Made by a program: the position numbers and the translations under genes
Shown here: positions 1-8,293 of the stretch, piece after piece
Layout of the letters: each line of letters starts with the position of its first letter
How positions within the stretch are numbered: position 1 is the first letter of the stretch
Notes under the pieces: model-generated
What the model was told of the DNA's origin: nothing
The model's input: only the letters and a program-made list of their open reading frames with translations
The model's database searches: none
DNA from: Ruminococcus sp.
GTDB taxonomy: Bacteria > Bacillota > Clostridia > Oscillospirales > Acutalibacteraceae
Direction of reading: 5' to 3'
DNA length: 40,072 nt
NCBI GenBank assembly: GCA_017433905.1
Contig: JAFRGI010000022.1
Location: 1 to 40,072 of the forward strand

Positions 1-280
1 ATGAATGCTTTCCGCAAGCTGAGGGAGGATATTTTGTGCCTATTGCGGAACATCGGTTTTTTGCCGGTTGTTTGGTGCGTGATCCGGTATGGTAATACTG
101 CTTGAATCGGGAAAGTTGGTTTTTTCAGGAAAGCCTATCTACTTCTACAATAACCAACGCATTCAACTCAAAACAAAACTGACACCGATGGAATATCGGT
201 GCCAGTATGCTGCTTAAAACTTAATACTCTACCCTAGGGGCGCTTTTTTGTACTGTCCGCACAATTTAGGGCAGTTCAAT
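1..280 (+). mobile_element. IS3-family insertion sequence, degraded 3' end
   Basis: Positions 138-217 translate as the very C-terminus of an IS3-family OrfB transposase, with the characteristic YFYNNQR and LTPMEYR motifs and a TAA stop at 215-217. The frame upstream of 138 does not look like transposase and is closed by a TGA near position 88, so the gene is decayed or rearranged; the rest lies outside the window. Positions 254-278, read on the minus strand, start TGAACTGCCC and end GCGGACA, which resembles the terminal inverted repeat of IS150-group elements, so the element probably ends near 278. The motif match is seen directly; the exact boundary is inferred. No intact transposase is present in the window. 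Confidence 0.72.
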
Positions 281-296
281 AGGGAGTGTTATTCTT

Positions 297-521
297 TTAT
301 TCATCTATAAACAGCTTGTCCATAAGCTTCTGTATTTTCTGACGGCGACGGTCTGTCTCCTCTGCGCTGAGAAAACAGCTGTCTGCATCGAAACGAATGA
401 TATCCCCCTCATGGATATGCTTGGGGAGCGACGCAAGCTCCATATGGACAAAACTTCCGTTTTCACACTCCAAAACAGCTATGTCTCCCTCAATCTGGTC
501 TACCGTAAATTTTTTCATCAT
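297..521 (-). CDS. DUF3006 domain protein
   Basis: This 74-residue protein has the DUF3006 pattern: a short beta-rich start (KFTVDQIEGDIAVLE), a central H/G-rich turn (PKHIHEGDII) and a charged helical tail. DUF3006 proteins are typically encoded next to ComEC-like metallo-beta-lactamase-fold hydrolases, and that is the case here: the start overlaps the stop of the upstream hydrolase by 4 nt, implying translational coupling. Two adjacent ATG codons (519-521 and 516-518) could serve as the start. The biochemical function of the family is unknown. It is the last gene of the pair, before the IS3 remnant. Confidence 0.8.
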   Translation of the reverse strand: MMKKFTVDQIEGDIAVLECENGSFVHMELASLPKHIHEGDIIRFDADSCFLSAEETDRRRQKIQKLMDKLFIDE

Positions 522-1408
522 TTCGCCCTTTCTATCACTTCACCACCGGTTTCTACCCCGATTTGTTCTCCGTCCGTATAAACGGTCACGGTTTGATCCT
601 GATCTGTGCGGTATACATCACAACCGATTTGATCGAGCCATTCCAGCGTTTCCTTGTGCGGATGACCGTATTCGTTGTCCGCACCGCAGGAAATAACGGC
701 GATCTGCGGATCAACTTTTTCCAGGAAATCTTTGGGATTGGCATTGCGGCTGCCATGATGCCCCACCTTGAGCACATCAGCGCTCACGTCCGATTTAACG
801 GTTTTCAGTTCTTCCTTTTCCGCGTCTCCCGTAAAGAGAAAGGTTGACTCCCGGTAATCAAGCCGTATCATCGCGGAGCTGTTGTTAAGATTTTTCTTGT
901 CGATTTCAAGCGGTGCAATCACCTGTGCCTCAAAATCGCAGTCCTCGTCCTTGATAACCGTTACGCCGGCCTTGGCGCTGTGTACCTTATGATTCTTCTT
1001 TTCAATAGTCTCCAGCAGTTTTTCGTACATGGAGGTATTGGCAGTAACCGGCGGCATATAAATCGATCCGACTGGAAAATTGCGGACAATATACGCCATA
1101 GATCCTATATGATCGGCGTGCGGATGTGTGGCAACAAGATAATCAATCATATCGTAACCGCAGTCCTTCATGTACTCGACGATCGCCGCACCGTGGTAGT
1201 TTTCACCACTGTCAATCAGCATGGTTGTTTCGTTGGGCAATTCAATAAAAATCGCGTCTCCCTGCCCGACGTCAAGAAAATGCACATACATTTCGGGCGT
1301 AAAATCCGCCCCGGTTTCAAACACAACTTTCTCGAAATGACACGAGCACAGCGTAACCAGCGACAGCAACGCCGTCAAAATCAGTGATAACATTTTTTTA
1401 CGTTTCAT
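518..1408 (-). CDS. ComEC-like metallo-beta-lactamase fold lipoprotein hydrolase
   Basis: The 296-residue product begins with a short basic stretch, a hydrophobic segment and a Cys at about residue 23 (LCSC), consistent with a lipoprotein signal, so it is probably membrane-anchored outside the cell. The metallo-beta-lactamase fold is shown by LDVGQGDA (residues 45-52), LIDSG and the metal-binding THPHADH at residues 94-100, followed later by FTGDAE and KVGHHGS. This matches stand-alone relatives of the ComEC C-terminal domain, which are predicted nucleases or phosphodiesterases; no substrate can be read from the sequence. The ATG at 1408 follows an AGAGGTGG ribosome binding site. A promoter is visible at 1426-1454, and the gene overlaps the DUF3006 gene by 4 nt. 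Confidence 0.85.
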   Translation of the reverse strand: MKRKKMLSLILTALLSLVTLCSCHFEKVVFETGADFTPEMYVHFLDVGQGDAIFIELPNETTMLIDSGENYHGAAIVEYMKDCGYDMIDYLVATHPHADHIGSMAYIVRNFPVGSIYMPPVTANTSMYEKLLETIEKKNHKVHSAKAGVTVIKDEDCDFEAQVIAPLEIDKKNLNNSSAMIRLDYRESTFLFTGDAEKEELKTVKSDVSADVLKVGHHGSRNANPKDFLEKVDPQIAVISCGADNEYGHPHKETLEWLDQIGCDVYRTDQDQTVTVYTDGEQIGVETGGEVIERAK

Positions 1409-1425
1409 ACATCCACCTCTTTTTC

Positions 1426-1454
1426 ATTATACGATATTTAGCGGCAAGAAGCAA
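1426..1454 (-). promoter_or_regulatory. Putative sigma-A promoter of the metallo-hydrolase gene
   Basis: On the minus strand, TTGCTT (1454-1449) and TATAAT (1431-1426) are separated by 17 bp. The -10 matches consensus fully; the -35 matches poorly in its second half. It lies just upstream of the start at 1408 and directly behind the ABC exporter terminator. Confidence 0.55.
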
Positions 1455-1460
1455 GCAAAA

Positions 1461-1482
1461 GCGGACGGCAAAATGCCGTCCG
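1461..1482 (-). terminator. Rho-independent terminator of the MarR-ABC operon
   Basis: A perfect 9-bp GC-rich stem (1462-1470 with 1474-1482) with a 3-nt loop lies 7 nt past the stop of the ABC gene at 1490. On the minus strand it is followed by GCTTTTGC, a short U-rich tail. Confidence 0.75.
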
Positions 1483-1489
1483 TCTATTA

Positions 1490-3397
1490 TCATTCTTCAC
1501 CCGTATACAAGTGATAGTATTTTCCTTTTTGCTCCAGCAATTGCTCATGTGTGCCACGCTCGATGATCCTGCCCTGCTCCAATACGATGATACAATCGGC
1601 ATTTTTTACTGTGGAAAGACGATGAGCGATCACAAAGGTTGTGCGTCCCTTCATCAGCTTATCCATGCTGTCCTGCACAATTTTTTCCGTGCGCGTATCA
1701 ATGGAGCTGGTTGCTTCGTCCAAAATCAGCGCAGGCGGATCCGCAATAGCGGCGCGCGCAATAGCAAGCATTTGCCGCTGTCCCTGACTGAGATTTCCGT
1801 CGTCTCCCTTAATAACTGTGTTGTAACCGTCGGGCAACTGACGGATAAAATCATCAGCATTAGCAAGCTTTGCCGCTTCGATCACTTCTTCGTCCGTCGC
1901 ATCCAAACGACCGTAACAGATATTCTCCATGATCGTATCACTAAACAGATTCGTTTCCTGCAAAACGACGCCCAGAGAACGGCGCAGATCAGACTTGCGG
2001 ATCTTATTGATGTTGATACCGTCGTAGCGGATTTTACCGTCCTGAATATCATAAAAGCGGTTGATCAGGTTGGTGATCGTCGTCTTGCCCGCACCCGTAG
2101 AACCAACAAAAGCGATTTTCTGTCCGGGCTTCGCGTAAAGACTCACGTTGTGCAACACCAGTTTATCATCCGTATAACCAAAGTCCACATCATCCATAAC
2201 CAATGCGCCCTCGAGTGGTTTGTATTCCACCTCTCCGGTTGCCTGGTGCACATGCTTCCACGCCCACATACCCGTGCGTTCCTCGGTTTCTGTCAGCTTC
2301 CCGTCTGCTTTTTTTGCATTGACAAGGGTAACATAACCGTTGTCCTCCTCACTCGGTTCATCGAGCAGAGCAAAGATACGCTCCGCCCCCGCGAGCGCCA
2401 TAATAATACTGTTAAATTGCTGGGTAATCTGCGTAATCGGCTGACTGAAGCTCTTGTTAAAGGATAAGAAGCTGACGAGACCACCGAGTGAAATGCTGAA
2501 GAATCCGCTGACAGCAACAGCAAGGGCGCCGCCCGCGAGCGCGCAGAACACATAACTGACATTTCCCAGCTGATTACTGATCGGCATAAGAAGGTTCGCG
2601 AACATATTGGCATTGTAGGAGCTGTGATAGAGCTTGTCGTTCAACTCCCTGAATTCCTCGACCGCCTTTTTTTCGTAGTTAAACACCTTCACAACCTTTT
2701 GACCGTGCATCATTTCCTCTATGTATCCGTTTGCCACACCGAGATCGGTCTGCTGCGCAACAAAAAATTTGCCGCTTTTGCTGCCGATTACCTTGGTCAC
2801 CATCATCATCACAAACACCATAGAAAGCGTAATGAGGGTGAGCGGAATGCTGATGACAAACATGCTGATGAGTACCGATACAATCGTAATGATGCTGGAC
2901 AAAACCTGCGGTAAACCCTGGCTAATCATCTGGCGCAGGGTATCTACGTCGTTAGTGTAAACGCTCATCACATCGCCGTGCGCATGGGTATCAAAGTATT
3001 TGACCGGCAAACTCTCCATGTGCTCAAAAATACTGCAGCGCAGCTCCTGCATCGTTCCCTGCGTAACGTAAACCATAATCTTGGAATAGGCAAAGGTCGC
3101 AGCGGCGCCGAACAAATAAAACACGGCTACACGCGCAAGCGCGTAGATCAGCGGCGTAAAATCAGGCGTCGGCTGAGACAACATCGGAACAATATAATCA
3201 TCTATCAGGGTCTGCATAAAGATGGTGCCCTGCACACCGGAAAGAACGCTGATAATAATGCAGACCAACACACTGATCAAATGAACCTTGTAATTTTTCA
3301 CAATCAGTGCAAGGAGGCGCTTAAAGGTTTTGCCGCTGTTCTTACTCCTCTTCTGCGGCACCGTATTTTTTCTGCCATGTCCCATAGGCGCAGCCAT
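1490..3397 (-). CDS. Heterodimeric ABC exporter, half-transporter with intact catalytic site
   Basis: This is a type IV ABC exporter subunit: a six-helix transmembrane domain with a C-terminal nucleotide-binding domain. The NBD shows Walker A GSTGAGKTT, a Q-loop (VVLQETN), a signature with LSQGQ instead of LSGGQ, Walker B LILDEATSSID with the catalytic Glu, and an H-loop (IAHRLST). The start is placed at 3397, one base past the partner's TGA, because an AAGGGGGG ribosome binding site precedes that ATG; this gives 635 residues. The domain linker is long. With the upstream gene it forms a heterodimer of the LmrCD/BmrCD/TM287-288 type, probably exporting a drug, lipid or peptide. The substrate is not deducible. 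Confidence 0.9.
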   Translation of the reverse strand: MAAPMGHGRKNTVPQKRSKNSGKTFKRLLALIVKNYKVHLISVLVCIIISVLSGVQGTIFMQTLIDDYIVPMLSQPTPDFTPLIYALARVAVFYLFGAAATFAYSKIMVYVTQGTMQELRCSIFEHMESLPVKYFDTHAHGDVMSVYTNDVDTLRQMISQGLPQVLSSIITIVSVLISMFVISIPLTLITLSMVFVMMMVTKVIGSKSGKFFVAQQTDLGVANGYIEEMMHGQKVVKVFNYEKKAVEEFRELNDKLYHSSYNANMFANLLMPISNQLGNVSYVFCALAGGALAVAVSGFFSISLGGLVSFLSFNKSFSQPITQITQQFNSIIMALAGAERIFALLDEPSEEDNGYVTLVNAKKADGKLTETEERTGMWAWKHVHQATGEVEYKPLEGALVMDDVDFGYTDDKLVLHNVSLYAKPGQKIAFVGSTGAGKTTITNLINRFYDIQDGKIRYDGININKIRKSDLRRSLGVVLQETNLFSDTIMENICYGRLDATDEEVIEAAKLANADDFIRQLPDGYNTVIKGDDGNLSQGQRQMLAIARAAIADPPALILDEATSSIDTRTEKIVQDSMDKLMKGRTTFVIAHRLSTVKNADCIIVLEQGRIIERGTHEQLLEQKGKYYHLYTGEE

Positions 3398-3398
3398 A

Positions 3399-5147
3399 TC
3401 AATTGCCCCCCTTCTTGTCGAAATCTCCGCCACCCTCGGTCTGAGCGACATATATTTCGTGATAAACCGGACAACATCCCATCAAGTCGTCGTGCGTACC
3501 TACGGCGCTGATTTCGCCGTGATCCATCACCACAATGCGGTCGGCATTCTCCACACTGGACACACGCTGCGAAATAATCAGCTTGGTTGTATCGGGGATC
3601 CTCTCCGAAAATGCACTGCGGATTTTGGCGTCGGTCGCCGTATCCACCGCAGAAGTGGAATCGTCCAAAATCAGAATTTTGGGCTTTTTGAGCAAGGCTC
3701 TGGCAATGCAGATTCGCTGCTTCTGACCACCCGAAACATTGGAGCCTCCCTGCGTGATTTGCGTATGATAACCCTCGGGGAATCTTTCGATAAATTTGTC
3801 CGCACAGGCTAACCTGCAGGCAGCGATACATTCTTCCTCCGTGGCATTTTCATTGCCCCAACGGAGGTTATCCAAAATTGTTCCGCTGAACAACACGTTT
3901 TTTTGCAACACAACTGCCACCGCATCGCGGAGCGTCTCCAGATCATAGGTGCGCACATCTTTGCCGCCAACCTTGACACAGCCCTTGCTAACGTCGTAGA
4001 GTCTGCCGACCAGATTGACCAGACTTGTTTTGGAGCTGCCCGTACCACCGATAATCCCGATCACCTCTCCCGAACGAATATGGAGATTGATATGGCTGAG
4101 CACGGGACGCTCGCTCTTTTCACTGTAAGCAAACGTAACATTTTCGAAGTCAATGCTGCCGTCGGGAATGTCAAAATCCGGGTTTTCGGGATTTTTCAGC
4201 GTAGATTCTTCCTGCAGCACACCCGAAATACGCTTCGCACTTGCAATACTCATGGCGAGCATCACAAATATAAAGGCAATCATCATCAGGCTCATGAGGA
4301 TCTGCATGCAATAGGTCAGCATAGTCGTAAGCTCGCCCGTTGTCAGCTCGCTGCCGACGATCATGTTTGCACCTAACCAACTGATGGCAATAATGGCGCC
4401 GTAGCTGGTCACCATCATCAGCGGCGAAGCAGAAACAATCATATTTTCCGCCTTGACAAACAGCTTATAAAGGTTTCTCGACGCCTTGTTAAATTTCTTA
4501 ACCTCATGATCCTCGCGCACAAACGCTTTGACAACGCGGATCGCCTTGATATTTTCCTGCACGCTGGCGTTGAGGTCGTCATATCGTTCAAACACGCGCT
4601 TAAAGTACGAATAGCTGCGTGTAATGATAAATGCCATTACAATCCCGAGAAACACAACCGCAATCAGGTATACGCTTGCGAGCTTGAAGTTAAGAATCAT
4701 CGTCAACGTCATGGCGGCAATCAGGTTGATCGGCGCACGAAAACAAATGCGCAGCAACATCTGGTAAGAGTTCTGAACATTGTTCACGTCCGTGGTCATG
4801 CGCGTAACCAAGCCCGCCGTGGAATATTTGTCTGTGTTCGCAAAAGAAAACCGCTGAATGTTTTCAAACATTGCCAACCGCAAATTTTTTGCAAAACCCG
4901 CCGAAGCCTTTGAACCGTAAACACCTCCCATCGCACCGGCAAAAAGAGCGATCATCGCACAGAGCAGCATCCACAGCCCCGTGATAAGAATATGGTCCAA
5001 ATCACCCTTGTTGACGCCGTCGTCGATCATGGTTGCCATCAGCCAGGGAATAATTGTCTCCATTATAACTTCGAGAATCATGAACAGCGGCGTTAGCACG
5101 GATGCAAACACGAATCCCTTAATATGTACTGCCAAAGTTTTTATCAT
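3399..5147 (-). CDS. Heterodimeric ABC exporter, half-transporter with degenerate ATP site
   Basis: The 582-residue protein has an N-terminal six-helix transmembrane domain (about residues 10-310) and an NBD. Walker A is GGTGSSKT (367-374), the signature is VSGGQ (471-475), and Walker B is ILILDD, in which the usual catalytic Glu is replaced by Asp496. In heterodimeric exporters this Glu-to-Asp change marks the subunit that carries the non-hydrolysing site, while its own canonical signature completes the active site of the partner. The start overlaps the marR stop by 4 nt (ATGA) and its own stop is 1 nt before the next start, so all three genes are translated as one operon. Confidence 0.9.
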   Translation of the reverse strand: MIKTLAVHIKGFVFASVLTPLFMILEVIMETIIPWLMATMIDDGVNKGDLDHILITGLWMLLCAMIALFAGAMGGVYGSKASAGFAKNLRLAMFENIQRFSFANTDKYSTAGLVTRMTTDVNNVQNSYQMLLRICFRAPINLIAAMTLTMILNFKLASVYLIAVVFLGIVMAFIITRSYSYFKRVFERYDDLNASVQENIKAIRVVKAFVREDHEVKKFNKASRNLYKLFVKAENMIVSASPLMMVTSYGAIIAISWLGANMIVGSELTTGELTTMLTYCMQILMSLMMIAFIFVMLAMSIASAKRISGVLQEESTLKNPENPDFDIPDGSIDFENVTFAYSEKSERPVLSHINLHIRSGEVIGIIGGTGSSKTSLVNLVGRLYDVSKGCVKVGGKDVRTYDLETLRDAVAVVLQKNVLFSGTILDNLRWGNENATEEECIAACRLACADKFIERFPEGYHTQITQGGSNVSGGQKQRICIARALLKKPKILILDDSTSAVDTATDAKIRSAFSERIPDTTKLIISQRVSSVENADRIVVMDHGEISAVGTHDDLMGCCPVYHEIYVAQTEGGGDFDKKGGN

Positions 5148-5614
5148 ATCGTTTCTCCCTCCGAGGTAAGATTTTCCAGCCCAAGCCGCAGCTTACGCAG
5201 CAATGTCAACAGCTGTCCGCGCTCATCCCCGGAAAGTATATCGGCGCAGCGCTCCTCGTTTGCAACAACAGCCGCCCGGATGTCCTCGCCGACTTTTCTG
5301 CCTGTATCGGTCAGCAAGAGCTTTTTGAAACGCGCGTCCGAATCAATGGAAACTCGCTTAACATAACCTTTTTTTTCCATACACTGCACGATATTCGTTA
5401 CCGTAGAACGTGCAATGGAAAAATATGACTCTATGTCTCTCTGATACACGTCTTCCTCGTCATGGCTCATGAGATAACCAATAATCCAGCCGTGCATAAC
5501 CGTCACCTTATCAATTCCCATTTGAGCGGCAGATTTGAGCATTTCACGTTGCATCAGGTGATCGACTCCTTTGATTTCCACTCCAATGAAATTCATTTCC
5601 GAATTTACAAACAA
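5144..5614 (-). CDS. MarR-family transcriptional regulator of the ABC exporter
   Basis: The 156-residue protein has a winged-helix core: a DNA-binding helix region at about residues 58-85 (YQRDIESYFSIARSTVTNIV) and a wing with the D-x-R motif (DSDARFKKLLLT), both typical of MarR. The best start is a TTG at 5614, placed 9 nt after a GGAGGTG ribosome binding site; an ATG nearer the site is out of frame. A palindrome between the -10 element and the gene suggests autorepression. Repressor control of a co-transcribed heterodimeric exporter is a common multidrug-resistance arrangement; the inducing ligand is unknown. Confidence 0.88.
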   Translation of the reverse strand: MFVNSEMNFIGVEIKGVDHLMQREMLKSAAQMGIDKVTVMHGWIIGYLMSHDEEDVYQRDIESYFSIARSTVTNIVQCMEKKGYVKRVSIDSDARFKKLLLTDTGRKVGEDIRAAVVANEERCADILSGDERGQLLTLLRKLRLGLENLTSEGETI

Positions 5615-5660
5615 AAACCATCACCTCCGGATAGGCTCCAAACAGTTCAATAATAAACTA

Positions 5661-5703
5661 TTTTATATAAAACTATTCTACCTTACCCTACACAAAATGT
5701 CAA
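5661..5703 (-). promoter_or_regulatory. marR-ABC promoter with palindromic operator
   Basis: On the minus strand TTGACA (5703-5698) and TAGAAT (5680-5675) are 17 bp apart, close to the sigma-A ideal. Overlapping the expected transcription start is a perfect 12-bp palindrome, TTTTATATAAAA (5661-5672), flanked by CTA on both sides. An AT-rich palindrome at this place is the usual form of a MarR operator. The promoter is clear; the operator role is inferred. Confidence 0.75.
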
Positions 5704-5717
5704 GAAAAATCAAACGC

Positions 5718-5760
5718 CCGTTATTCCCGGGCAGACGTGCGTGTCGCCCGGGAATAACGG
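5718..5760 (-). terminator. Strong terminator after the dockerin gene
   Basis: A perfect 15-bp inverted repeat (5718-5732 with 5746-5760) with a 13-nt loop begins 1 nt after the TAG stop of the dockerin gene. On the minus strand a T-rich tail (GATTTTTCTT) follows about 8 nt later. It also insulates the marR promoter, whose -35 starts 15 nt away. Confidence 0.85.
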
Positions 5761-5761
5761 A

Positions 5762-6481
5762 CTACGCATTCATCCGCCATAACGCCGTCGCGTCCGAAAT
5801 ATTCAGTTCTTTATCACTGTCAATATCCGCTGCAAACTTGATATACTCCTTCTCATCCTCATCGGAATATGTCAGCTTGCCCGCCAGATATTTCTGAATC
5901 ATCTCTGCATCCAACAAATCCGATTTTCCGTCAAGGTTCAGATCTTTCATCGTCGGCGGCACAGCACCGCCCGAAAAAACAAAATCGACCCGTTCATCAT
6001 TCATCAAACGGTTGGCAAACGCACTGTCCGTGCTGATAAAAACCAACCCAATACTGTCGAGACTTTCTGAGACAGTAACTTTTTCCTGTTTCAAAGCCTC
6101 CTTGAGAGACGTGAAACGATCATTCTTCACACCGAAGCCCTTGAGAAATCCGTTGAGGTCACGCACCAGACCGAGGGCATAATCGTTATCCTCGAGCGTG
6201 CGCTCCAAATTTACGCCGCGCGTCAAATAAAATGTGCCTGCCAGCGCGATCAGATAAGGATTGGACAGATCCAGCCCGCAGTAAACAGCGGTTTTATCAT
6301 AGCTCGTCAGTCCCGACCGCGCGCTGAGCTTCGAATAACCGTTGATGATGGAATAGCCCAAATGCATCAAATCATCATCCTTTAAATCGTCCGCAGCAAA
6401 GGCGCTGACTGTTACAGGACGACCGAAAAAAGCGATAACCGCGATGACAAATGCAAGAAAATAAGCCGTCATTTTTTTCAT
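5762..6481 (-). CDS. Secreted protein with C-terminal type I dockerin
   Basis: The 239-residue protein starts at the ATG at 6481, 5 nt behind a GGAGGTG site, and opens with a signal peptide (lysines, a hydrophobic core, then VSAFAA). The central part, about residues 30-165, is not recognised. The C-terminus has two calcium-loop/helix repeats, DLNLDGKSDLLDAEMIQKY and DIDSDKELNISDATALWRM, matching a type I dockerin. Such modules bind cohesins on cellulosome or amylosome scaffoldins, so the protein may be part of an extracellular enzyme complex. No catalytic domain is visible. A hairpin covers its ribosome binding site (6489-6524). Confidence 0.82.
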   Translation of the reverse strand: MKKMTAYFLAFVIAVIAFFGRPVTVSAFAADDLKDDDLMHLGYSIINGYSKLSARSGLTSYDKTAVYCGLDLSNPYLIALAGTFYLTRGVNLERTLEDNDYALGLVRDLNGFLKGFGVKNDRFTSLKEALKQEKVTVSESLDSIGLVFISTDSAFANRLMNDERVDFVFSGGAVPPTMKDLNLDGKSDLLDAEMIQKYLAGKLTYSDEDEKEYIKFAADIDSDKELNISDATALWRMNA

Positions 6482-6488
6482 AAAAACA

Positions 6489-6524
6489 CCTCCGTTTCCG
6501 ACATTAGTCTGCCGCAAACGGAGG
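6489..6524 (-). promoter_or_regulatory. Hairpin sequestering the dockerin gene ribosome binding site
   Basis: In the mRNA, CCTCCGTTT (6524-6516) pairs perfectly with AAACGGAGG (6497-6489), the second arm containing the GGAGG Shine-Dalgarno sequence of the dockerin gene. The stem is 9 bp with an 18-nt loop that may form a further 3-bp helix (GAC/GTC). If formed, it would block ribosome access until opened, for example by temperature, a protein or a small RNA. The pairing is seen; the regulatory role is inferred. The remaining sequence 6525-6705 shows no recognisable gene. Confidence 0.55.
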
Positions 6525-6705
6525 GAAATATTTATTTTGTGAATTCCAAATTTTTACTCATAACGGCGCTTGTTTAATAAATGCCAAAACGCTTAAAATA
6601 TATTCTCGGAGAATTCGGCAGAGCGAGGCGGAAAATGCCGCTAAGCCGGCCAATAAAGCTATACGGAACGATGAACAATAGGTGTGAGAAATGAGCATAA
6701 AACAT

Positions 6706-7407
6706 CTAACAAACGATCGCACGATAAGCGGTATGCGCCGCCGACACATCCGTGTTACAAGACAAAACATAGAATTCTGCTCTGCCGAGGAGCACATCAA
6801 AATTGTGCAGCATTGCCTCTGCATCTTTCGCACCGACAAAATGCGCTGTCTGAAAATACAGCCGTCGGATTACCTCTTTGGTATCGGGAACACGCACGTT
6901 GTTCTCCTCTCCGCGCTCCAGAAACACAATCGCTCCGAGCGGATATGTTTCATTGAGGGCAATACCGCTCCCTCCGTCAAACGGCGTACCGCAGGCAAGA
7001 ATTTCGTTGTCAAACAGCCGCACAACCGGCGCGTCGTCATTCATAATATGCGCACAATCGCCGAACGCCTGCAGCCATAAACGCGTATGCGTGGACTTCC
7101 CGACGCCAGAATCGGCGGAAAATAAATACGCCTTACCTTTGTAAACCAATGCCGAGGAATGTATCAGCATGGCGGCGTACGGGATAACCGCACGGTTGAA
7201 CAAACTCGATACACCAAGACTCTCCGCCTGTGCGAAGGTGGTTCCTTTCACCAGTTTCGCAAGCAGAGCTTCCACACTCTCACGCGTATACCACAATCGG
7301 ATATCCGTCGATCTGTCGCCTTCATATGCAAACGGCGTCAGAAACGATCTGAACACATCGGACACCGGCTCATACTCCGTCACTAAATCAGCTATCAGAA
7401 GCTTCAT
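6706..7407 (-). CDS. HprK-related P-loop kinase-like protein
   Basis: The 233-residue protein has a Walker A loop, SADSGVGKST (97-106), followed by the NDDAP motif (residues 123-127). This pair is typical of the HPr kinase/phosphorylase and PEP carboxykinase fold. It is shorter than true HprK (about 310 residues) and lacks the N-terminal HprK domain, so it is better called an HprK-related protein. Similar small proteins occur near peptide-modification clusters, but no precursor peptide or maturase is seen here. The start has GGAGG 10 nt upstream and overlaps the yihY gene by 20 nt, making this the last gene of a four-gene operon. Substrate unknown. Confidence 0.7.
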   Translation of the reverse strand: MKLLIADLVTEYEPVSDVFRSFLTPFAYEGDRSTDIRLWYTRESVEALLAKLVKGTTFAQAESLGVSSLFNRAVIPYAAMLIHSSALVYKGKAYLFSADSGVGKSTHTRLWLQAFGDCAHIMNDDAPVVRLFDNEILACGTPFDGGSGIALNETYPLGAIVFLERGEENNVRVPDTKEVIRRLYFQTAHFVGAKDAEAMLHNFDVLLGRAEFYVLSCNTDVSAAHTAYRAIVC

Positions 7408-8293
7408 TACGCCGTTTCCTCCTCTGCTTTAGCTTTTCGTAGAACCGATGTATTTCAATGCGGTAAAACGTGTTAAGCTCCGCGCCAAGCATCAGACAAA
7501 CGATACAAAAATACAGCCAAACCATAATAACAGCCAGACGCGTCAAACCGCCGTAGATGGAAAATCCGTTGAAATCATCCACATAAATTGAAATCCCCAG
7601 CGAAAGCACAAACCACGAAACAGAACAAAGCACGGCTCCCGGTAGCTGATAGAGAAATCCGTTTTCTTTTCTGGCTTCGCGGGACAAATTGGGGATGTTG
7701 CGATAGATCAACGCAAACAACACCACCAGATAAACAAAAATAATCAAATAACGGAACGTGTATATCACGGCTATATAGTTGGGCAAAACCTCGAGATAAT
7801 CTTCTATCAAACCGCTGAGCGTTGAACCGAGAACAACCACACCCATTGTTACAAGCACGATCGCAAAGAAAACCACGGTATAGCCCATCGAACGAATGCG
7901 CAAAAACAACCAGTTGCGGTTTTCATACGTACCGTGTATGCGGTTCAGACCGTTTGTGATCGCCTGAATACCCTTTGCCGCCGACCAAAGTGTTACCAAG
8001 ATGGTGACCAAGCTTATTCCCGTCGTGTTTTCATAAACATTACCCATGAATTCGGACATGTACCGCGACGCCTCCTCGTTAAGAATAATGCTGAAAAACC
8101 GATCCAGCGTATCCACAGGGAAGTGCATGCTTTGCAGCACGGATACTCCAAACATCGCTAACGGCACGCTGGAAAGTATCAAAAAGAACGCCGACTGCGC
8201 TGCGATTGCAAAGAGATTGTGGCGGTTAATCTCACCGACAAACGGTTTAACCGGTGCATAGGCACGTTTAATCCGTTCTACAAGCTTCTTCAT
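7388..8293 (-). CDS. YihY/BrkB-family inner membrane protein
   Basis: The 301-residue protein has about six hydrophobic helices and the features of the YihY/virulence factor BrkB family: an early AAQSAFFLILSSVPL helix, the conserved WSAAKGIQAITNGLNRIHG stretch near residue 125, and a C-terminal helix with GAELNTFYR. These proteins are sometimes mislabelled ribonuclease BN. Their transport or structural role is unresolved. The C-terminus is basic (KLKQRRKRR). The start overlaps the SDR stop by 4 nt, so it is co-translated in the operon running from 9788 to 6706. Confidence 0.88.
   Translation of the reverse strand: MKKLVERIKRAYAPVKPFVGEINRHNLFAIAAQSAFFLILSSVPLAMFGVSVLQSMHFPVDTLDRFFSIILNEEASRYMSEFMGNVYENTTGISLVTILVTLWSAAKGIQAITNGLNRIHGTYENRNWLFLRIRSMGYTVVFFAIVLVTMGVVVLGSTLSGLIEDYLEVLPNYIAVIYTFRYLIIFVYLVVLFALIYRNIPNLSREARKENGFLYQLPGAVLCSVSWFVLSLGISIYVDDFNGFSIYGGLTRLAVIMVWLYFCIVCLMLGAELNTFYRIEIHRFYEKLKQRRKRRNEASDS

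Noticed and set aside
1511-2467. 318-codon plus-strand frame opposite the ABC exporter gene
   Set aside because: Lies over the conserved NBD motifs of the minus-strand gene and lacks a ribosome binding site.
5599-5621. ATG at 5621-5619 as the marR start
   Set aside because: It is too close to the GGAGGTG site and out of frame with the MarR coding sequence; the TTG at 5614 fits both frame and spacing.
6558-6839. 93-codon minus-strand frame overlapping the end of the HprK-like gene
   Set aside because: Cys/Arg/Ser-rich, overlaps the kinase C-terminus in another frame, no ribosome binding site.
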